From assembly GCF_014639275.1 (NCBI RefSeq), contig NZ_BMFW01000014.1:39642-103641 (forward strand): a DNA stretch of 64,000 nt. The letters are read 5' to 3'. The notes below the pieces were generated by a model. It saw nothing but the letters and a program-made list of their open reading frames with translations. It was not told the DNA's origin and did not search any database. This document shows positions 35,604 to 44,750 of the stretch, piece by piece. Position 1 is the stretch's first letter. Every line of letters starts with the position of its first letter. This DNA comes from Arthrobacter liuii. Its GTDB lineage: Bacteria; Actinomycetota; Actinomycetes; Actinomycetales; Micrococcaceae. Made by a program: the position numbers and the translations under genes.

Positions 35604-37685
35604 ATGCGGTCAAAGTTCAAACGTATCCTCGCCGTGATTGGCCTTGCCGGGCTGCTGGCGGTACCCGCCGGCGCCGCGTGGGCCGAAGACCCGGTCACCA
35701 TCCCCTCAGGGACCAACGTCGTTGACGATGCCAATCTCCTGGGCAGCCGAAAAGGTGAGGTCCAGGACGCCGTCCAGAAGCTGTTGAAGGACCACAAGTA
35801 CAACCTGTACGTGATCACGGTCAACACGTTCACCAACCCTACCGACCCCAAAACCTGGTCGCAGACGGTTGCTACCAACAAGGGGATGGGGCGCTACGAC
35901 GTCATCCTTGCCATGTCCAATGACGGCAAGTACTACTTCGCACCGAATTCGGCCAGTCCTATCGCTTCAAAAACCAACGAAATCAGCCAAAATGCGGTGG
36001 TGGCAAACCTGGCAGGCGGCAAGCGCGACTTCGCCCAGGCGGCCATTGACACCGCATCGGCTGTTGGTGACGCAGCGGCCGGCGGCAGCGGCAAGGTGTC
36101 CTCCGGTAACGGAGGGGGCGCGGCTGTCCTGGTAGGCGCGGGCGTGGTGGTTGCCGGCGGCGGAGCCTACCTGTATTACCGGAACCGCCGGAAGAAGGCT
36201 GCCGGCGGTTCCGGCCAGGCGTCCTCTGGAAGTTACGGGCCCCAAGGCGCCGAACTGGACCCGCTTGCATCGCTCAGCGTCGAGGAACTCCGACGCAAGA
36301 GCGGATCCCTGCTGATCGAGGCTGACGACGCCATCAAATCCAGCGAGCAGGAACTTGGCTTCGCCCAGGCACAATACGGTGACGCCGCCGTCGGGAACTT
36401 CACCAAGGCCCTCGAAGAGGCGAAAGCCCACATGGCCGAGTCCTTCAAACTGCAGCAGCAACTCGATGACCACATCCCCGACACCGAGGAGCAGCAGCGG
36501 ACCTGGCTTGGCGAAATCATCCGCCGGTCCGAAGCAGCCCTGGCTTCCCTTCAGGAGCAGAAGGCAGACTTCGATTCCCTCCGTGAACTGGAGAAAAACG
36601 CTCCACAGGCCCTGGCCGCGGTCAACGCCGGGGCCCGCGAAGCGGACGCAAAGATCGCCAGTGCCGAGCAGTCGCTGGCCAGCATGCGGTCCAAATACGC
36701 CGACAGTGCGCTGACCCAGGTATCTGACAACATCGTGCAGGCCAAGGAGCGGCTTGCCTTTGTGCAGAACGCGTCCGAAACCGCCCAGCAGAAGCTGGGT
36801 GAAGGCGAAGCAAGCCTGGCCGCCGTGGCAGTACGCGCTGCCGAGGAGAGCCTGCACCAGACGAACGTCCTGCTGGGCGCCATTGCCAAGGTTGCCGGCA
36901 ATCTTGATGAGGCCCACAACAGCATAGAGGCAGCAGTAGTGGACACGTCCCAGGACCTGGCCCAGGCAAAGGCCATGATCCAGTCCGGGAGCAATGCTGA
37001 ACTCGCGGGTCCGGTGGCAGGGGTGGAAGCGGCGTTGGCGCAGGTCAAAACCGATATCCAAGGTGGAAAGATCGATCCCATCGCCACCCTGCAGCGGGTG
37101 GAAGGGGCCCATCAGTCCCTGGACCAGGCGCTGTCCGGCATCCGGGACCAGCAGGACCAGACACGGCGTGCGCAAGCCGCTCTACAGCAGACCGTGATGT
37201 CGGCCCAGGCCCAAATCAGCGCCACCTCCGACTACATCACGGCCCGCCGCGGCGGTGTGGGCACCGAAGCACGTACCCGGCTTGCGGAGTCCCAGCGAAA
37301 CCTCGACTACGCGCTGTCCATCTCCCGCACTGATCCGGTCACCGCCCTCACCTACGCGCAGCAGGCACACGCCTTGGCGGCTCAGGCCGCGCAGCTGGCC
37401 CAGGCCGACGTGGACCACTTCGACGGGTACGCCAACCAGGGCTTCGGCCGGGGCGGCATGTTCGGTGGCGGTGGCGGCGGCGGACTGGGAGGTGCCATCC
37501 TGGGCGGCATCCTGATCAACTCGATCCTCAACGGGGGCCACGGAGGCTGGGGCGGCGGCGGTGGCGGCTGGGGTGACGGCGGCGGTGGCGGTGGCGGTGG
37601 CGGCTGGGGCGGAGACTCCGGCGGCTTCGGCGGCGGGGACTTTGGCGGCGGCGATTTCGGCGGCGGAGACTCCGGCAGTTTCTAA
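35604..37685 (+). CDS. TPM-domain protein with long coiled coil and Gly-rich C-terminus
   Basis: 693 residues, exported. A signal peptide (MRSKFKRILAVIGLAGLLAVPAGAAWAE) precedes a TPM domain (VVDDANLLGSRKGEVQDAVQKLL, YNLYVITVNTFTNP) and a transmembrane helix (AAVLVGAGVVVAGGGAYLYYR) followed by a basic stop-transfer stretch. Then comes ~400 residues of Ala/Gln/Glu-rich coiled coil, and a tail of dense glycines with repeats such as GGGDFGGGDFGGGDSGSF. TPM domains have been linked to photosystem II repair in plants and to phosphatase-like folds, but the bacterial role is open. The ATG at 35604 has AAGGG upstream. The neighbour pspA suggests a membrane-integrity function. Confidence 0.87.
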   Translation: MRSKFKRILAVIGLAGLLAVPAGAAWAEDPVTIPSGTNVVDDANLLGSRKGEVQDAVQKLLKDHKYNLYVITVNTFTNPTDPKTWSQTVATNKGMGRYDVILAMSNDGKYYFAPNSASPIASKTNEISQNAVVANLAGGKRDFAQAAIDTASAVGDAAAGGSGKVSSGNGGGAAVLVGAGVVVAGGGAYLYYRNRRKKAAGGSGQASSGSYGPQGAELDPLASLSVEELRRKSGSLLIEADDAIKSSEQELGFAQAQYGDAAVGNFTKALEEAKAHMAESFKLQQQLDDHIPDTEEQQRTWLGEIIRRSEAALASLQEQKADFDSLRELEKNAPQALAAVNAGAREADAKIASAEQSLASMRSKYADSALTQVSDNIVQAKERLAFVQNASETAQQKLGEGEASLAAVAVRAAEESLHQTNVLLGAIAKVAGNLDEAHNSIEAAVVDTSQDLAQAKAMIQSGSNAELAGPVAGVEAALAQVKTDIQGGKIDPIATLQRVEGAHQSLDQALSGIRDQQDQTRRAQAALQQTVMSAQAQISATSDYITARRGGVGTEARTRLAESQRNLDYALSISRTDPVTALTYAQQAHALAAQAAQLAQADVDHFDGYANQGFGRGGMFGGGGGGGLGGAILGGILINSILNGGHGGWGGGGGGWGDGGGGGGGGGWGGDSGGFGGGDFGGGDFGGGDSGSF

Positions 37686-37794
37686 ACACTTCCGCCGCTA
37701 CACGCTGGAAGATCCCGGCGGGGCGGAAAGACGCAGTACACCACTGTGCACCGGTTCCAGTGGTCAACACAGAGCAGGACGAAAGGCAAACACC

Positions 37795-38583
37795 ATGGTT
37801 AAGCAGTCCATTTTCGGCCGGATCGCGCAGCTGGCAAAGGCGAACATCAACTCTTTGCTGGACAACGCCGAGGATCCCCAGAAGATGCTGGACCAGATGG
37901 TCCGCGACTACACCAACAACATCGCCGAAGCCGAGTCTGCCGTGGCGCAGACCATCGGCAACCTCCGCATGCTGGAAGACGACTACAACGAAGACGTCAA
38001 GAACGCGCGCGACTGGGGCAACAAGGCACTTGCCGCATCCCGCAAGGCAGACGAGTTCCGTGGGGCCGGCGACGTGGCCGACGCTGAGAAGTTCGACAAC
38101 CTGGCAAAAGTGGCCCTGCAGCGCCAGATGGCGGCCGAGAACGAAGCCAAGGGTGCAGAGCCGAGCATCGCCTCCCAGCGCGAGGTGGTCGACAAGCTGA
38201 AAACAGGCCTGGACCAGATGAAGAACAAGCTCAACCAGCTCACCAGCAAGCGCAACGAGCTGGTTGCCAGGTCCAAGACGGCGGCGGCGCAGTCCCAGGT
38301 CCACGATGCGATCAAGAGCATCGACATCATGGACCCCACCAGCGAAGTGGGACGGTTCGAGGAGAAGATCCGCCGCGAAGAGGCCAAGGTCCGCGGGCAG
38401 CAGGAACTTGCCGCGTCCAGCCTGGATGCACAGTTCAACCAGCTTGAGGACCTGGGCGAGCAGACGGAGATCGACGCCCGCCTCGCCGCCCTGAAGGCCG
38501 GCGGCGCGAAGCCTGCCCTTGGCGCTGCAAACCCCGCAGCTTCTGAGTCAACCGTTGAAGAAGCCGACTTCGACAAGCTCTAG
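37795..38583 (+). CDS. pspA: PspA/IM30 family membrane-stress protein
   Basis: 262-residue ESCRT-III-like protein that binds and stabilises damaged inner membranes. The N-terminal amphipathic helix (KQSIFGRIAQLAKANINSLLDNAEDPQKMLDQMVRDY) and four long coiled-coil helices are typical; the C-terminal ~30 residues are Ala/Gly-rich then acidic (STVEEADFDKL). The ATG at 37795 is preceded by AAAGG. It is 109 bases downstream of the TPM gene, likely in one transcript. No pspB, pspC or pspF is nearby, so regulation must differ from that of enterobacteria. Confidence 0.95.
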   Translation: MVKQSIFGRIAQLAKANINSLLDNAEDPQKMLDQMVRDYTNNIAEAESAVAQTIGNLRMLEDDYNEDVKNARDWGNKALAASRKADEFRGAGDVADAEKFDNLAKVALQRQMAAENEAKGAEPSIASQREVVDKLKTGLDQMKNKLNQLTSKRNELVARSKTAAAQSQVHDAIKSIDIMDPTSEVGRFEEKIRREEAKVRGQQELAASSLDAQFNQLEDLGEQTEIDARLAALKAGGAKPALGAANPAASESTVEEADFDKL

Positions 38584-38610
38584 GGGCGGGTAACACCTCA
38601 CCAGGCAGGA

Positions 38611-38650
38611 CGTGGCGGTGGCCGGGACGATGGTCCCGGCCACCACCACG
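38611..38650 (+). terminator. Hairpin downstream of pspA
   Basis: A 12-bp perfect stem (GGTGGCCGGGAC / GTCCCGGCCACC, loop GATG) is extended by CGTGG/CCACG after a one-base bulge. It lies between pspA and the photolyase gene, without a T-run. It probably closes the TPM-pspA transcript. Confidence 0.6.
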
Positions 38651-38673
38651 TCCAGAGTGTGTAGCGTGGTGCC

Positions 38674-40098
38674 ATGACCTCCCCCGAACAGACCGCCCTG
38701 GTCTGGCTCCGCGACGACCTGCGCCTGGACGACAACCCTGCCCTCCACGCTGCAGCGGACCTCGGCATGCCGCTGACTGTGGTGTACGTCCTTGATGAGG
38801 AATCCGCCGGGGTCAGGCCGCTGGGCGGCGCTGCCCGCTGGTGGCTGCACCATTCACTTGCAGCGTTGGCTGCCTCCCTTGAAGCAAGTGATTCGCGCCT
38901 GCTCCTCCGCCGCGGACCGGCGGAACAGGTCATCAGGGAGGTGGCGGTGGAGACCGGAGCTGTGCACCTCTTCTGGAACCGGCGCTACGGGGAGCCTGAG
39001 CGGGCCATTGACACAGCGGTTAAGGCGTGGGCCAGGGACAACGGCCTGGAGGCGTCGAGCTTCCAGGCGAACCTCCTGTTCGAACCGTGGACAGTAAAGA
39101 CCGGCTCCGGCGGGCCGTACAAGGTGTTCACGCCTTTTTGGCGTGCATGCCTGGCCAGCCATGACGTCAGGGATCCCTTGGAGCCTCCCGCCCAGATTCC
39201 AGGGCCTCCGCCAAGCGGCCGGACCCGGGCCAGCGACGAGCTCGACAGCTGGCACCTGCTCCCCTCCTCCCCCGACTGGAGTGGGGGCCTCGCGGCCACC
39301 TGGACCCCTGGCGAGCAGGGCGCCCGGCACCGGCTGGACGACTTCCTGGACGGTCCTGCCGGCGAGTACGGGACCGGACGGAACCTGCCCGCCATTGAGG
39401 GCACCAGCCGCCTCTCGCCCCACCTGCGCTTCGGCGAGGTCAGCCCGTTCCGGGTGTGGCGCGAGATCCGCCGCAGCTTTCCGCGGACGGTGCCTGCCGA
39501 CGTCGGAATCTTCCGTTCCGAACTGGGCTGGCGTGAATTCTGCTGGCAACTGCTGTACAACAACCCGGAACTGGCCACCCGCAACTACCGCCCCGAATTC
39601 GACCGGTTCGCCTGGCAGCGGCTGGGCAGGGGCGAGCTGGCAGCGTGGCAGCAGGGCCGCACCGGCTATCCACTGGTGGACGCCGGGATGCGGCAGTTGT
39701 GGCAGACGGGCTGGATGCACAACCGGGTGCGGATGGCCGCCGCTTCATTCCTGGTCAAGAACCTCCTGGCCGACTGGCGGATCGGAGAACAATGGTTTTG
39801 GGACACCCTGGTGGACGCTGATGCCGCCAGCAACCCGGCCAACTGGCAGTGGGTGGCAGGTTCGGGCGCTGACGCGTCCCCGTATTACCGGATCTTCAAT
39901 CCCGTGACCCAAAGCCGGAAATTCGACGCCGGTGGCCGGTACCTGCGCGAATTCGTCCCGGAGCTCGCAGGCCTGGATAACAAAGCCATTCACGAACCCT
40001 GGAAGGCGGGCGCCACGGACTATCCGGAACCCCTCATTGAGCTGCCAGAATCCAGGGAACGGGCGCTGGCTGCCTACCAGCAGCTCAAGGACGGCTGA
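38674..40098 (+). CDS. phrB: Deoxyribodipyrimidine photolyase (cryptochrome/photolyase family)
   Basis: 474-residue light-driven DNA repair enzyme that splits cyclobutane pyrimidine dimers with FADH. The N-terminal alpha/beta antenna domain starts TALVWLRDDLRLDDNPAL. The FAD-binding helical domain has GTSRLSPHLRFGEVSPF, FRSELGWREFCWQLL, TGYPLVDAGMRQLWQTGWMHNRVRM and NWQWVAGSGADASPYYRIFNP, the last covering the Trp electron-transfer path and substrate groove. All conserved blocks of class I CPD photolyases are intact. It has its own short leader and is monocistronic. Confidence 0.95.
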   Translation: MTSPEQTALVWLRDDLRLDDNPALHAAADLGMPLTVVYVLDEESAGVRPLGGAARWWLHHSLAALAASLEASDSRLLLRRGPAEQVIREVAVETGAVHLFWNRRYGEPERAIDTAVKAWARDNGLEASSFQANLLFEPWTVKTGSGGPYKVFTPFWRACLASHDVRDPLEPPAQIPGPPPSGRTRASDELDSWHLLPSSPDWSGGLAATWTPGEQGARHRLDDFLDGPAGEYGTGRNLPAIEGTSRLSPHLRFGEVSPFRVWREIRRSFPRTVPADVGIFRSELGWREFCWQLLYNNPELATRNYRPEFDRFAWQRLGRGELAAWQQGRTGYPLVDAGMRQLWQTGWMHNRVRMAAASFLVKNLLADWRIGEQWFWDTLVDADAASNPANWQWVAGSGADASPYYRIFNPVTQSRKFDAGGRYLREFVPELAGLDNKAIHEPWKAGATDYPEPLIELPESRERALAAYQQLKDG

Positions 40099-40134
40099 GG
40101 TGCCCTTGGGCTCCGCGGCGGCAGGGTGCCCGCT

Positions 40135-41067
40135 TTAGCGGCTGACCTTGCCCATCAGGGACGCGATGGGCCGCAGGAAGATCGGGCGGGCCAGGAACCA
40201 GGCGGCCACCATGACCGCCACGGAGGCGAGGAACACCCAGAAACCAAACCAGCCGTCGTCGTCCCGGACTCCGTACATGTGGTTCAGGTTCCGCAGTGCA
40301 CCGGTGGCCAGCACCAGGAAGACGTGGACCACCACGAAAGCTGCAAAGTAGATCATTACCGGGAAGTGGACGGCGCGTGCCCATTCAATCGGGTAGGCCT
40401 TGTTAAGGCCTGCAGCCTTCTTTGGCCACGCGGAGGACATCCGCAGCCCCGTGACGAACGCCAACGGCGCAGCAATGAAGACGGTCACGAAGTACGCGAG
40501 GAGCTGCAGCGCGTTGTAGTTGATCCAGCCGTCTTCCGTGGGCCAGTCCAGCGAGGCGTACTGCAGCGCGGCCGAAACGGCATTCGGGAAGACGTCCCAG
40601 CTGGTGGGGACAATCCGCATCCATTGTCCGGAAGCGAACAGCAGGACGGCGAAGACGAGCCCGTTCAGGATCCAGAGGGCATCAAGCGTCAGGTGGAACC
40701 AGAGCTCCAGGCTGATCTTGGTGGGTGCGTTCCGGGTGCGGATCAGGCCCTTGTTGTTCCTGGTCCAGTGTCCGCTGGGCCGGGCGGTGGTACGTACCTG
40801 CCAGCCCGTACGGATGATCAGGACCAGGAAGAATGCGTTAAGGAAGTGCTGCCAGGCCAGCCACGCAGGGAATCCGACCGGGGCATCGGCCGGCAGCTCG
40901 GACGAGCCCGGGTATTCGGAGACGAACGCGGTGACGGCGGGCATTCCCATGAGCACCCTGGCGATCAGCACCAACAGGACCATTGCCACCAGGACGGCAG
41001 GCACCACCCAGTAAATCCTGGACCGCTTAGCCGTCGCGGCGCCGGGCTTTTTCGTGGGTGTGGCCAT
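40135..41067 (-). CDS. Cytochrome b561-domain membrane protein
   Basis: 310 residues with about five or six transmembrane helices (first near 18-45). Probable haem-ligand histidines lie in helices WQHFLNAFFLVLIIRTGWQV, ELWFHLTLDALWILNGLVFAVLL and RAVHFPVMIYFAAFVVVHVFLVLATG. This is the pattern of b-type cytochromes that serve as membrane electron carriers for hydrogenases, formate dehydrogenases or sulfite oxidases. No catalytic partner gene is adjacent, so its electron donor is unknown. The start at 41067 gives a basic cytoplasmic N-terminus; an upstream AAGAATG-rich leader has no clear promoter. Confidence 0.82.
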   Translation of the reverse strand: MATPTKKPGAATAKRSRIYWVVPAVLVAMVLLVLIARVLMGMPAVTAFVSEYPGSSELPADAPVGFPAWLAWQHFLNAFFLVLIIRTGWQVRTTARPSGHWTRNNKGLIRTRNAPTKISLELWFHLTLDALWILNGLVFAVLLFASGQWMRIVPTSWDVFPNAVSAALQYASLDWPTEDGWINYNALQLLAYFVTVFIAAPLAFVTGLRMSSAWPKKAAGLNKAYPIEWARAVHFPVMIYFAAFVVVHVFLVLATGALRNLNHMYGVRDDDGWFGFWVFLASVAVMVAAWFLARPIFLRPIASLMGKVSR

Positions 41068-41162
41068 CGAATTACATACCTCTCAAGAATGACTGGGCTG
41101 CCCGCAGATCGCGGGACCCTCCGAAAGAGAATACAAGGAATTGGGCGCATCCAAGGAAAAAG

Positions 41163-41200
41163 GAAGGCCCCGTCCGGCATAACTGCCGGTCGGGGCCTTC
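41163..41200 (-). terminator. Intrinsic terminator of tRNA-fMet copy 1
   Basis: GAAGGCCCCG then a T/T mismatch, CCGGCA, loop TAAC, TGCCGG and CGGGGCCTTC form a long stem. On the minus strand the stem is followed by TCCTTTTTCC, a good U-tract. Confidence 0.88.
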
Positions 41201-41205
41201 ATAAG

Positions 41206-41279
41206 TTGCGGGGACAGGATTTGAACCTGTGACCTCTGGGTTATGAGCCCAGCGAGCTACCGAACTGCTCCACCCCGCG
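41206..41279 (-). tRNA. tRNA-fMet (initiator, CAU anticodon), copy 1
   Basis: 74 bases on the minus strand folding into a standard cloverleaf: acceptor CGCGGGG with CCCCGC, anticodon loop CTCATAA with CAU, T-arm ACAGG TTCAAAT CCTGT. Two initiator hallmarks are visible: the first base C faces A72 (unpaired end of acceptor), and three G-C pairs (GGG/CCC) stack on the anticodon loop. CCA is not encoded. A weak -10-like TAGTGT lies 11 bases upstream, the same distance as in copy 2, and a strong terminator follows. Confidence 0.97.
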
Positions 41280-41379
41280 TCGCTCGATCAACACTACCCT
41301 ACTTTGGCAGCCGACCTGACCACACGGCTCGGGCCCCCGCGGGTTGCTTCCACCCCACCCGCTGGCGGCGGGCAAAACA

Positions 41380-41415
41380 AAAGGCCCGGACATTGTTTCC
41401 AATGTCCGGGCCTTT
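41380..41415 (-). terminator. Intrinsic terminator of tRNA-fMet copy 2
   Basis: A perfect 16-bp stem (AAAGGCCCGGACATTG / CAATGTCCGGGCCTTT) with a four-base loop, followed on the minus strand by TGTTTTGCC. It separates the two tRNA genes, so they are independent units. Confidence 0.9.
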
Positions 41416-41421
41416 CCTCAG

Positions 41422-41495
41422 TTGCGGGGACAGGATTTGAACCTGTGACCTCTGGGTTATGAGCCCAGCGAGCTACCGAACTGCTCCACCCCGCG
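41422..41495 (-). tRNA. tRNA-fMet (initiator, CAU anticodon), copy 2
   Basis: Identical in sequence to the copy at 41206-41279, including several flanking bases at both ends, with the same C1:A72 mismatch and GGG/CCC anticodon stem that mark initiator tRNA. It has its own promoter and terminator. Tandem duplication of initiator tRNA genes is known in many bacteria and raises initiation capacity. Confidence 0.97.
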
Positions 41496-41506
41496 TCGCA
41501 AGAACT

Positions 41507-41535
41507 ACTTTACCGGGAGGTGAACCCCAGGCCAA
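41507..41535 (-). promoter_or_regulatory. Promoter of tRNA-fMet copy 2
   Basis: On the minus strand: TTGGCC (complement of 41530-41535), 17 bases, TAAAGT (complement of 41507-41512), ending 11 bases before the mature 5' end of the tRNA, which fits a short leader. Confidence 0.65.
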
Positions 41536-41563
41536 ATTGAAGCGGCGTGACGTCCGTTACGCC

Positions 41564-41601
41564 GGCCCGGCACCCGGCCCCCTGGGTTCGGATGCCGGGC
41601 C
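41564..41601 (-). terminator. Hairpin downstream of the UPF0182 gene
   Basis: GGCCCGGCA at 41564 pairs with TGCCGGGCC ending 41601 (9-bp stem, 20-base loop), just after the UPF0182 stop on the minus strand. No T-run. Confidence 0.45.
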
Positions 41602-41613
41602 GCCGCCGTCGTG

Positions 41614-44607
41614 CTACCGCCCCGCCGAAGGTGTTGGCGACGGTGAGGTGGAAGCAGCAGGGGCCGGGCTGGCCGCCGGAGCAGTAACGGGAATCTTGGC
41701 CTCGGCGTCCATTGCCTTCTTCAGCGCGGCCGCAACCTTCTTCTGCGCGTCGCCATAGGCAGCGAAGTCCCCGGCCGCGAGCGCCGTCTGGCCTGCCTGG
41801 ATGGCCGAGTTGGCCTCGTCCAGGGCCGCCTTCAGCTGTGCCTTCGCGTCAGCTTCCGCAGGTGTGGCAGGAGCTGCCGGACTTGCGGGCGTCTGGCCGT
41901 TGTTGGCCGAGTCACCCGCGGCTGCACCGGAATCGCCGCCGAAAAGCTGCTTGAGGGCTGCATCAAGCGTTGGCGCGAAGCCCACCTTGTCACCGAAGGC
42001 CACCAGGACGCGCTGCAGGGTGGGGTACGACGTCTCACCCGTCGATTTGAGGTAGACCGGCTGGACGTAGAGGATGCCGCCGCCCACGGGCAGGGTGAGC
42101 AGGTTGCCGTTCAGCACGTCCGACGCACCCTGCCGCAGCAGGTTCAGTGCCTGTGACACGGTGGGGTCGGAGTTGAACTTGTTTTGCGCCTGTCCCGGAC
42201 CGGGCACCTGTGTTTCCGGCGGGATCTGCAGCAGCCGCAGTTTTCCGTAGCCTTCATCCTTCACGCCTGCCTGGGTACCCGCATCCGAGTCCGCTGCGAG
42301 GAAGCCGTAGAGGACGTTGCGGGCGTTTCCGTTCACGATCTGCGGAATGAAGGAAGACGTCAGCTGGAAGGCGGGTTTCGCCTGGTCCGGCATCTGCAGG
42401 GACATATAGAACGGCGGCTGCTTCACATCCGTGCTTACCGTGGGATCGGCCGGCGTGCTCCACGCATCGTTGTTCTTGTAGAAGCTGGTGGGATCTGTCA
42501 CGTGGTACTGCCCCAGCAGCTCGCGCTGGACCTTGAACAGGTCCTCGGGGTAGCGGACGTGGCTCATCACCGCTCCGGACATTTCCGAGTACGGCTTCAG
42601 GGAGGACGGGAACACCTTCTGCCAGGCCTTCAGCACGGGGTCGGTGTCGTCCCACGCGTAGAGGGTGACCGAGCCGTCGTAGGCGTCCACGGTGGCCTTG
42701 ACCGAGTTGCGGATGTAGTTAACCGTGCTGTTGGGCAGTGCGACGGCGCGGCCGGAACTCGTCTGCGAATCAGCGGTGGCGTCCGACAGCTGTTTTTGCT
42801 GTGAGTAGGGGTAGTACTGGCTGGTGGTGTAACCGTCCACGATCCATTTGACCCTGCCGTCCACCACAGCCGGGTAGGCCCCGCCGTCCACGGTCAGGTA
42901 GGGGGCTACCTTCTGGACCCGCTCCCGGGGGCTGCGGTCGTACAGGATCTGCGACTCCGGGTTCACGCCGTCCGAGAGCAGCAGGTCCGAGGACTGGAAC
43001 TTGATGGCGTAGAGCATCTTATTGAAGAAGGAGCCAACGTTGGGCCCGCCGTTTCCGTCGAACGTGTACTGGGTTTCGCCCTCCCCCTCCTTGCCGGAGG
43101 GGCGGTCCTGCTCACGTGGCGTGGCACCGGCCGGGGCACCCACGATCGAGTATTCCGGTGAGGACTCACCGAAGTAAATCCGTGGCTGGTAGGTTGTATC
43201 GTTGCCCAGCACACCGGTCGAAGGGATGCCGGACTGCAGGAATTCAGGCTTGCCGTCCACCGTGAACTTGTTGCCCTTGGCAGCCACTACTCCGTAGCCG
43301 TGGGTGTACACCACGTGCTGGTTGAGCCAGCCCTGCTGGTTGGTTGAGACGTTCGTGGGGTTCAGCTCCCGCACGGCGATCACGGTGTCCTGGATCTTGC
43401 CGTCCACCTCATAACGGTCCACGTTGAGGGCCTTGGGGAACTGGTAGTACGGACGGTACTGTTCCAGCTGCGCGAAGGCATCCGAAATCAGGTTGGGGTC
43501 CAGAAGCCTGATGTTGGCCGTGGTCTTTGCATCGGGAGCGAGTGCGCCGGTGCTGGCCGTATTGGTGGCGTCGTACCGGGTTTCCTGGATGCCGTCCAGG
43601 CCGTAGGCCTTGCGTGTGTTCGCGATGTTCCGCTGGATGTATTTGCTTTCCAGAGTCTGCTCCGACGGACGCACCTGGAACTGCTGGATTACCCACGGAT
43701 AGACGCCCCCGGCCAGGATGGACGTGATGATCAGCATCGCGGTGCCGATCACGGGCAGGCGCCAGCGGCCGATGACTGCAGCAACGATGAAGAGGATGGC
43801 CACCAGGACGGCAGACACAGCGAGGATGGCTTTGGTGGGGATGACGGCATTGACATCCGTGTAGAGCGCACCGGCCCAGCGGCCTCCGTTGCTTTGCACG
43901 GAAGAGTAGCGGTCCAGCCAGAAGTTGACGCCGAGGAGCACCAGGAAGGCCGCTCCGGTGACGGCGATGTGGATCTGCGCAGCGCGGCTGGTGAACACGC
44001 CGCGTTCCATCAGCCGGATGCTGCCATACAGGTAGTGCGTGAGGATGCCGGCGATGCCCGCAATGACCACCACGCTGATCAGGAAGCCGGTCACAAACCC
44101 GAGGAACGGCAGGGTCATCAGGTAGAAGCTGATGTCCATGCCAAACTGCGGGTCGGTTTCGCCGAAACCAACCTGGTTGAAGAACAGCAGGACTTTCTGC
44201 CACTGGCTTGCGGCCGCGCTGCCCGCAAAGAGGCCAAAGAGAACCGGCAGGCCCACCATGACCACCCGGCGGACAGGCTCCAGCTGCGCCTGGTACCGGT
44301 TCAGGTTGTCCCGGACCTCAGAGTCCGGTGCGTAGACCGGCCTGGCGTTGTAGGCAATGCGGATCGAAAAGAAGACCGCCGCGAACATGAGGGCGAAGCC
44401 GGCCACGAATGTGGCGATTTTGGCGAGGTTTTCAGTGACGAAGACCTCGATGAAGCCCAGCTGCCGGTACCAGAGGACATCGGTCCAGACGTTGGCGAAG
44501 AAAATGAAGCCGACTACCACCAGGGCGACAACGATCAGGGTGGGCGTCAGGGCTCCGCGTCGTGAAGGGGGTTTGCCTGTGGACTTGGTGCTGGCGGGAC
44601 GGGACAA
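41614..44607 (-). CDS. UPF0182 family membrane protein
   Basis: 997 residues. Seven predicted transmembrane helices fill the first third ([41 protein letters not shown] and others). A very large extracellular domain with [46 protein letters not shown] and [17 protein letters not shown] follows, and the end is an Ala-rich coiled segment and Pro-rich tail. Family function is unknown, although it is broadly conserved in actinobacteria. The TTG at 44607 begins SRPAST and has TGAGGT eight bases ahead; the open frame to 44697 adds 30 residues without family look. It neighbours the YlbL-like gene, as in mycobacteria. Confidence 0.92.
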   Translation of the reverse strand: MSRPASTKSTGKPPSRRGALTPTLIVVALVVVGFIFFANVWTDVLWYRQLGFIEVFVTENLAKIATFVAGFALMFAAVFFSIRIAYNARPVYAPDSEVRDNLNRYQAQLEPVRRVVMVGLPVLFGLFAGSAAASQWQKVLLFFNQVGFGETDPQFGMDISFYLMTLPFLGFVTGFLISVVVIAGIAGILTHYLYGSIRLMERGVFTSRAAQIHIAVTGAAFLVLLGVNFWLDRYSSVQSNGGRWAGALYTDVNAVIPTKAILAVSAVLVAILFIVAAVIGRWRLPVIGTAMLIITSILAGGVYPWVIQQFQVRPSEQTLESKYIQRNIANTRKAYGLDGIQETRYDATNTASTGALAPDAKTTANIRLLDPNLISDAFAQLEQYRPYYQFPKALNVDRYEVDGKIQDTVIAVRELNPTNVSTNQQGWLNQHVVYTHGYGVVAAKGNKFTVDGKPEFLQSGIPSTGVLGNDTTYQPRIYFGESSPEYSIVGAPAGATPREQDRPSGKEGEGETQYTFDGNGGPNVGSFFNKMLYAIKFQSSDLLLSDGVNPESQILYDRSPRERVQKVAPYLTVDGGAYPAVVDGRVKWIVDGYTTSQYYPYSQQKQLSDATADSQTSSGRAVALPNSTVNYIRNSVKATVDAYDGSVTLYAWDDTDPVLKAWQKVFPSSLKPYSEMSGAVMSHVRYPEDLFKVQRELLGQYHVTDPTSFYKNNDAWSTPADPTVSTDVKQPPFYMSLQMPDQAKPAFQLTSSFIPQIVNGNARNVLYGFLAADSDAGTQAGVKDEGYGKLRLLQIPPETQVPGPGQAQNKFNSDPTVSQALNLLRQGASDVLNGNLLTLPVGGGILYVQPVYLKSTGETSYPTLQRVLVAFGDKVGFAPTLDAALKQLFGGDSGAAAGDSANNGQTPASPAAPATPAEADAKAQLKAALDEANSAIQAGQTALAAGDFAAYGDAQKKVAAALKKAMDAEAKIPVTAPAASPAPAASTSPSPTPSAGR

Positions 44608-44750
44608 ACTGGGTACCTCATAGCTGGTCGTCGAAATATTCGAGGCGTGCAAGCGACGTACGGTACCGGTCCAACGGCTGGTTTCGTCCGTCATCATTTG
44701 CCACGAGTGGCGGTAGAGCTTAGTTCCTGTCGAGTCTAGTTGGGCCCACT

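Noticed and set aside
37445..37680. G-rich repeats considered as a non-coding repeat or DNA structure element
   Set aside because: They are in frame with the TPM protein and encode its Gly-rich tail, so they are protein low complexity.
41206..41495. Duplicated tRNA region considered as an integration (att) site of a mobile element
   Set aside because: No integrase or phage gene is near, and both copies are complete tRNAs with their own terminators.
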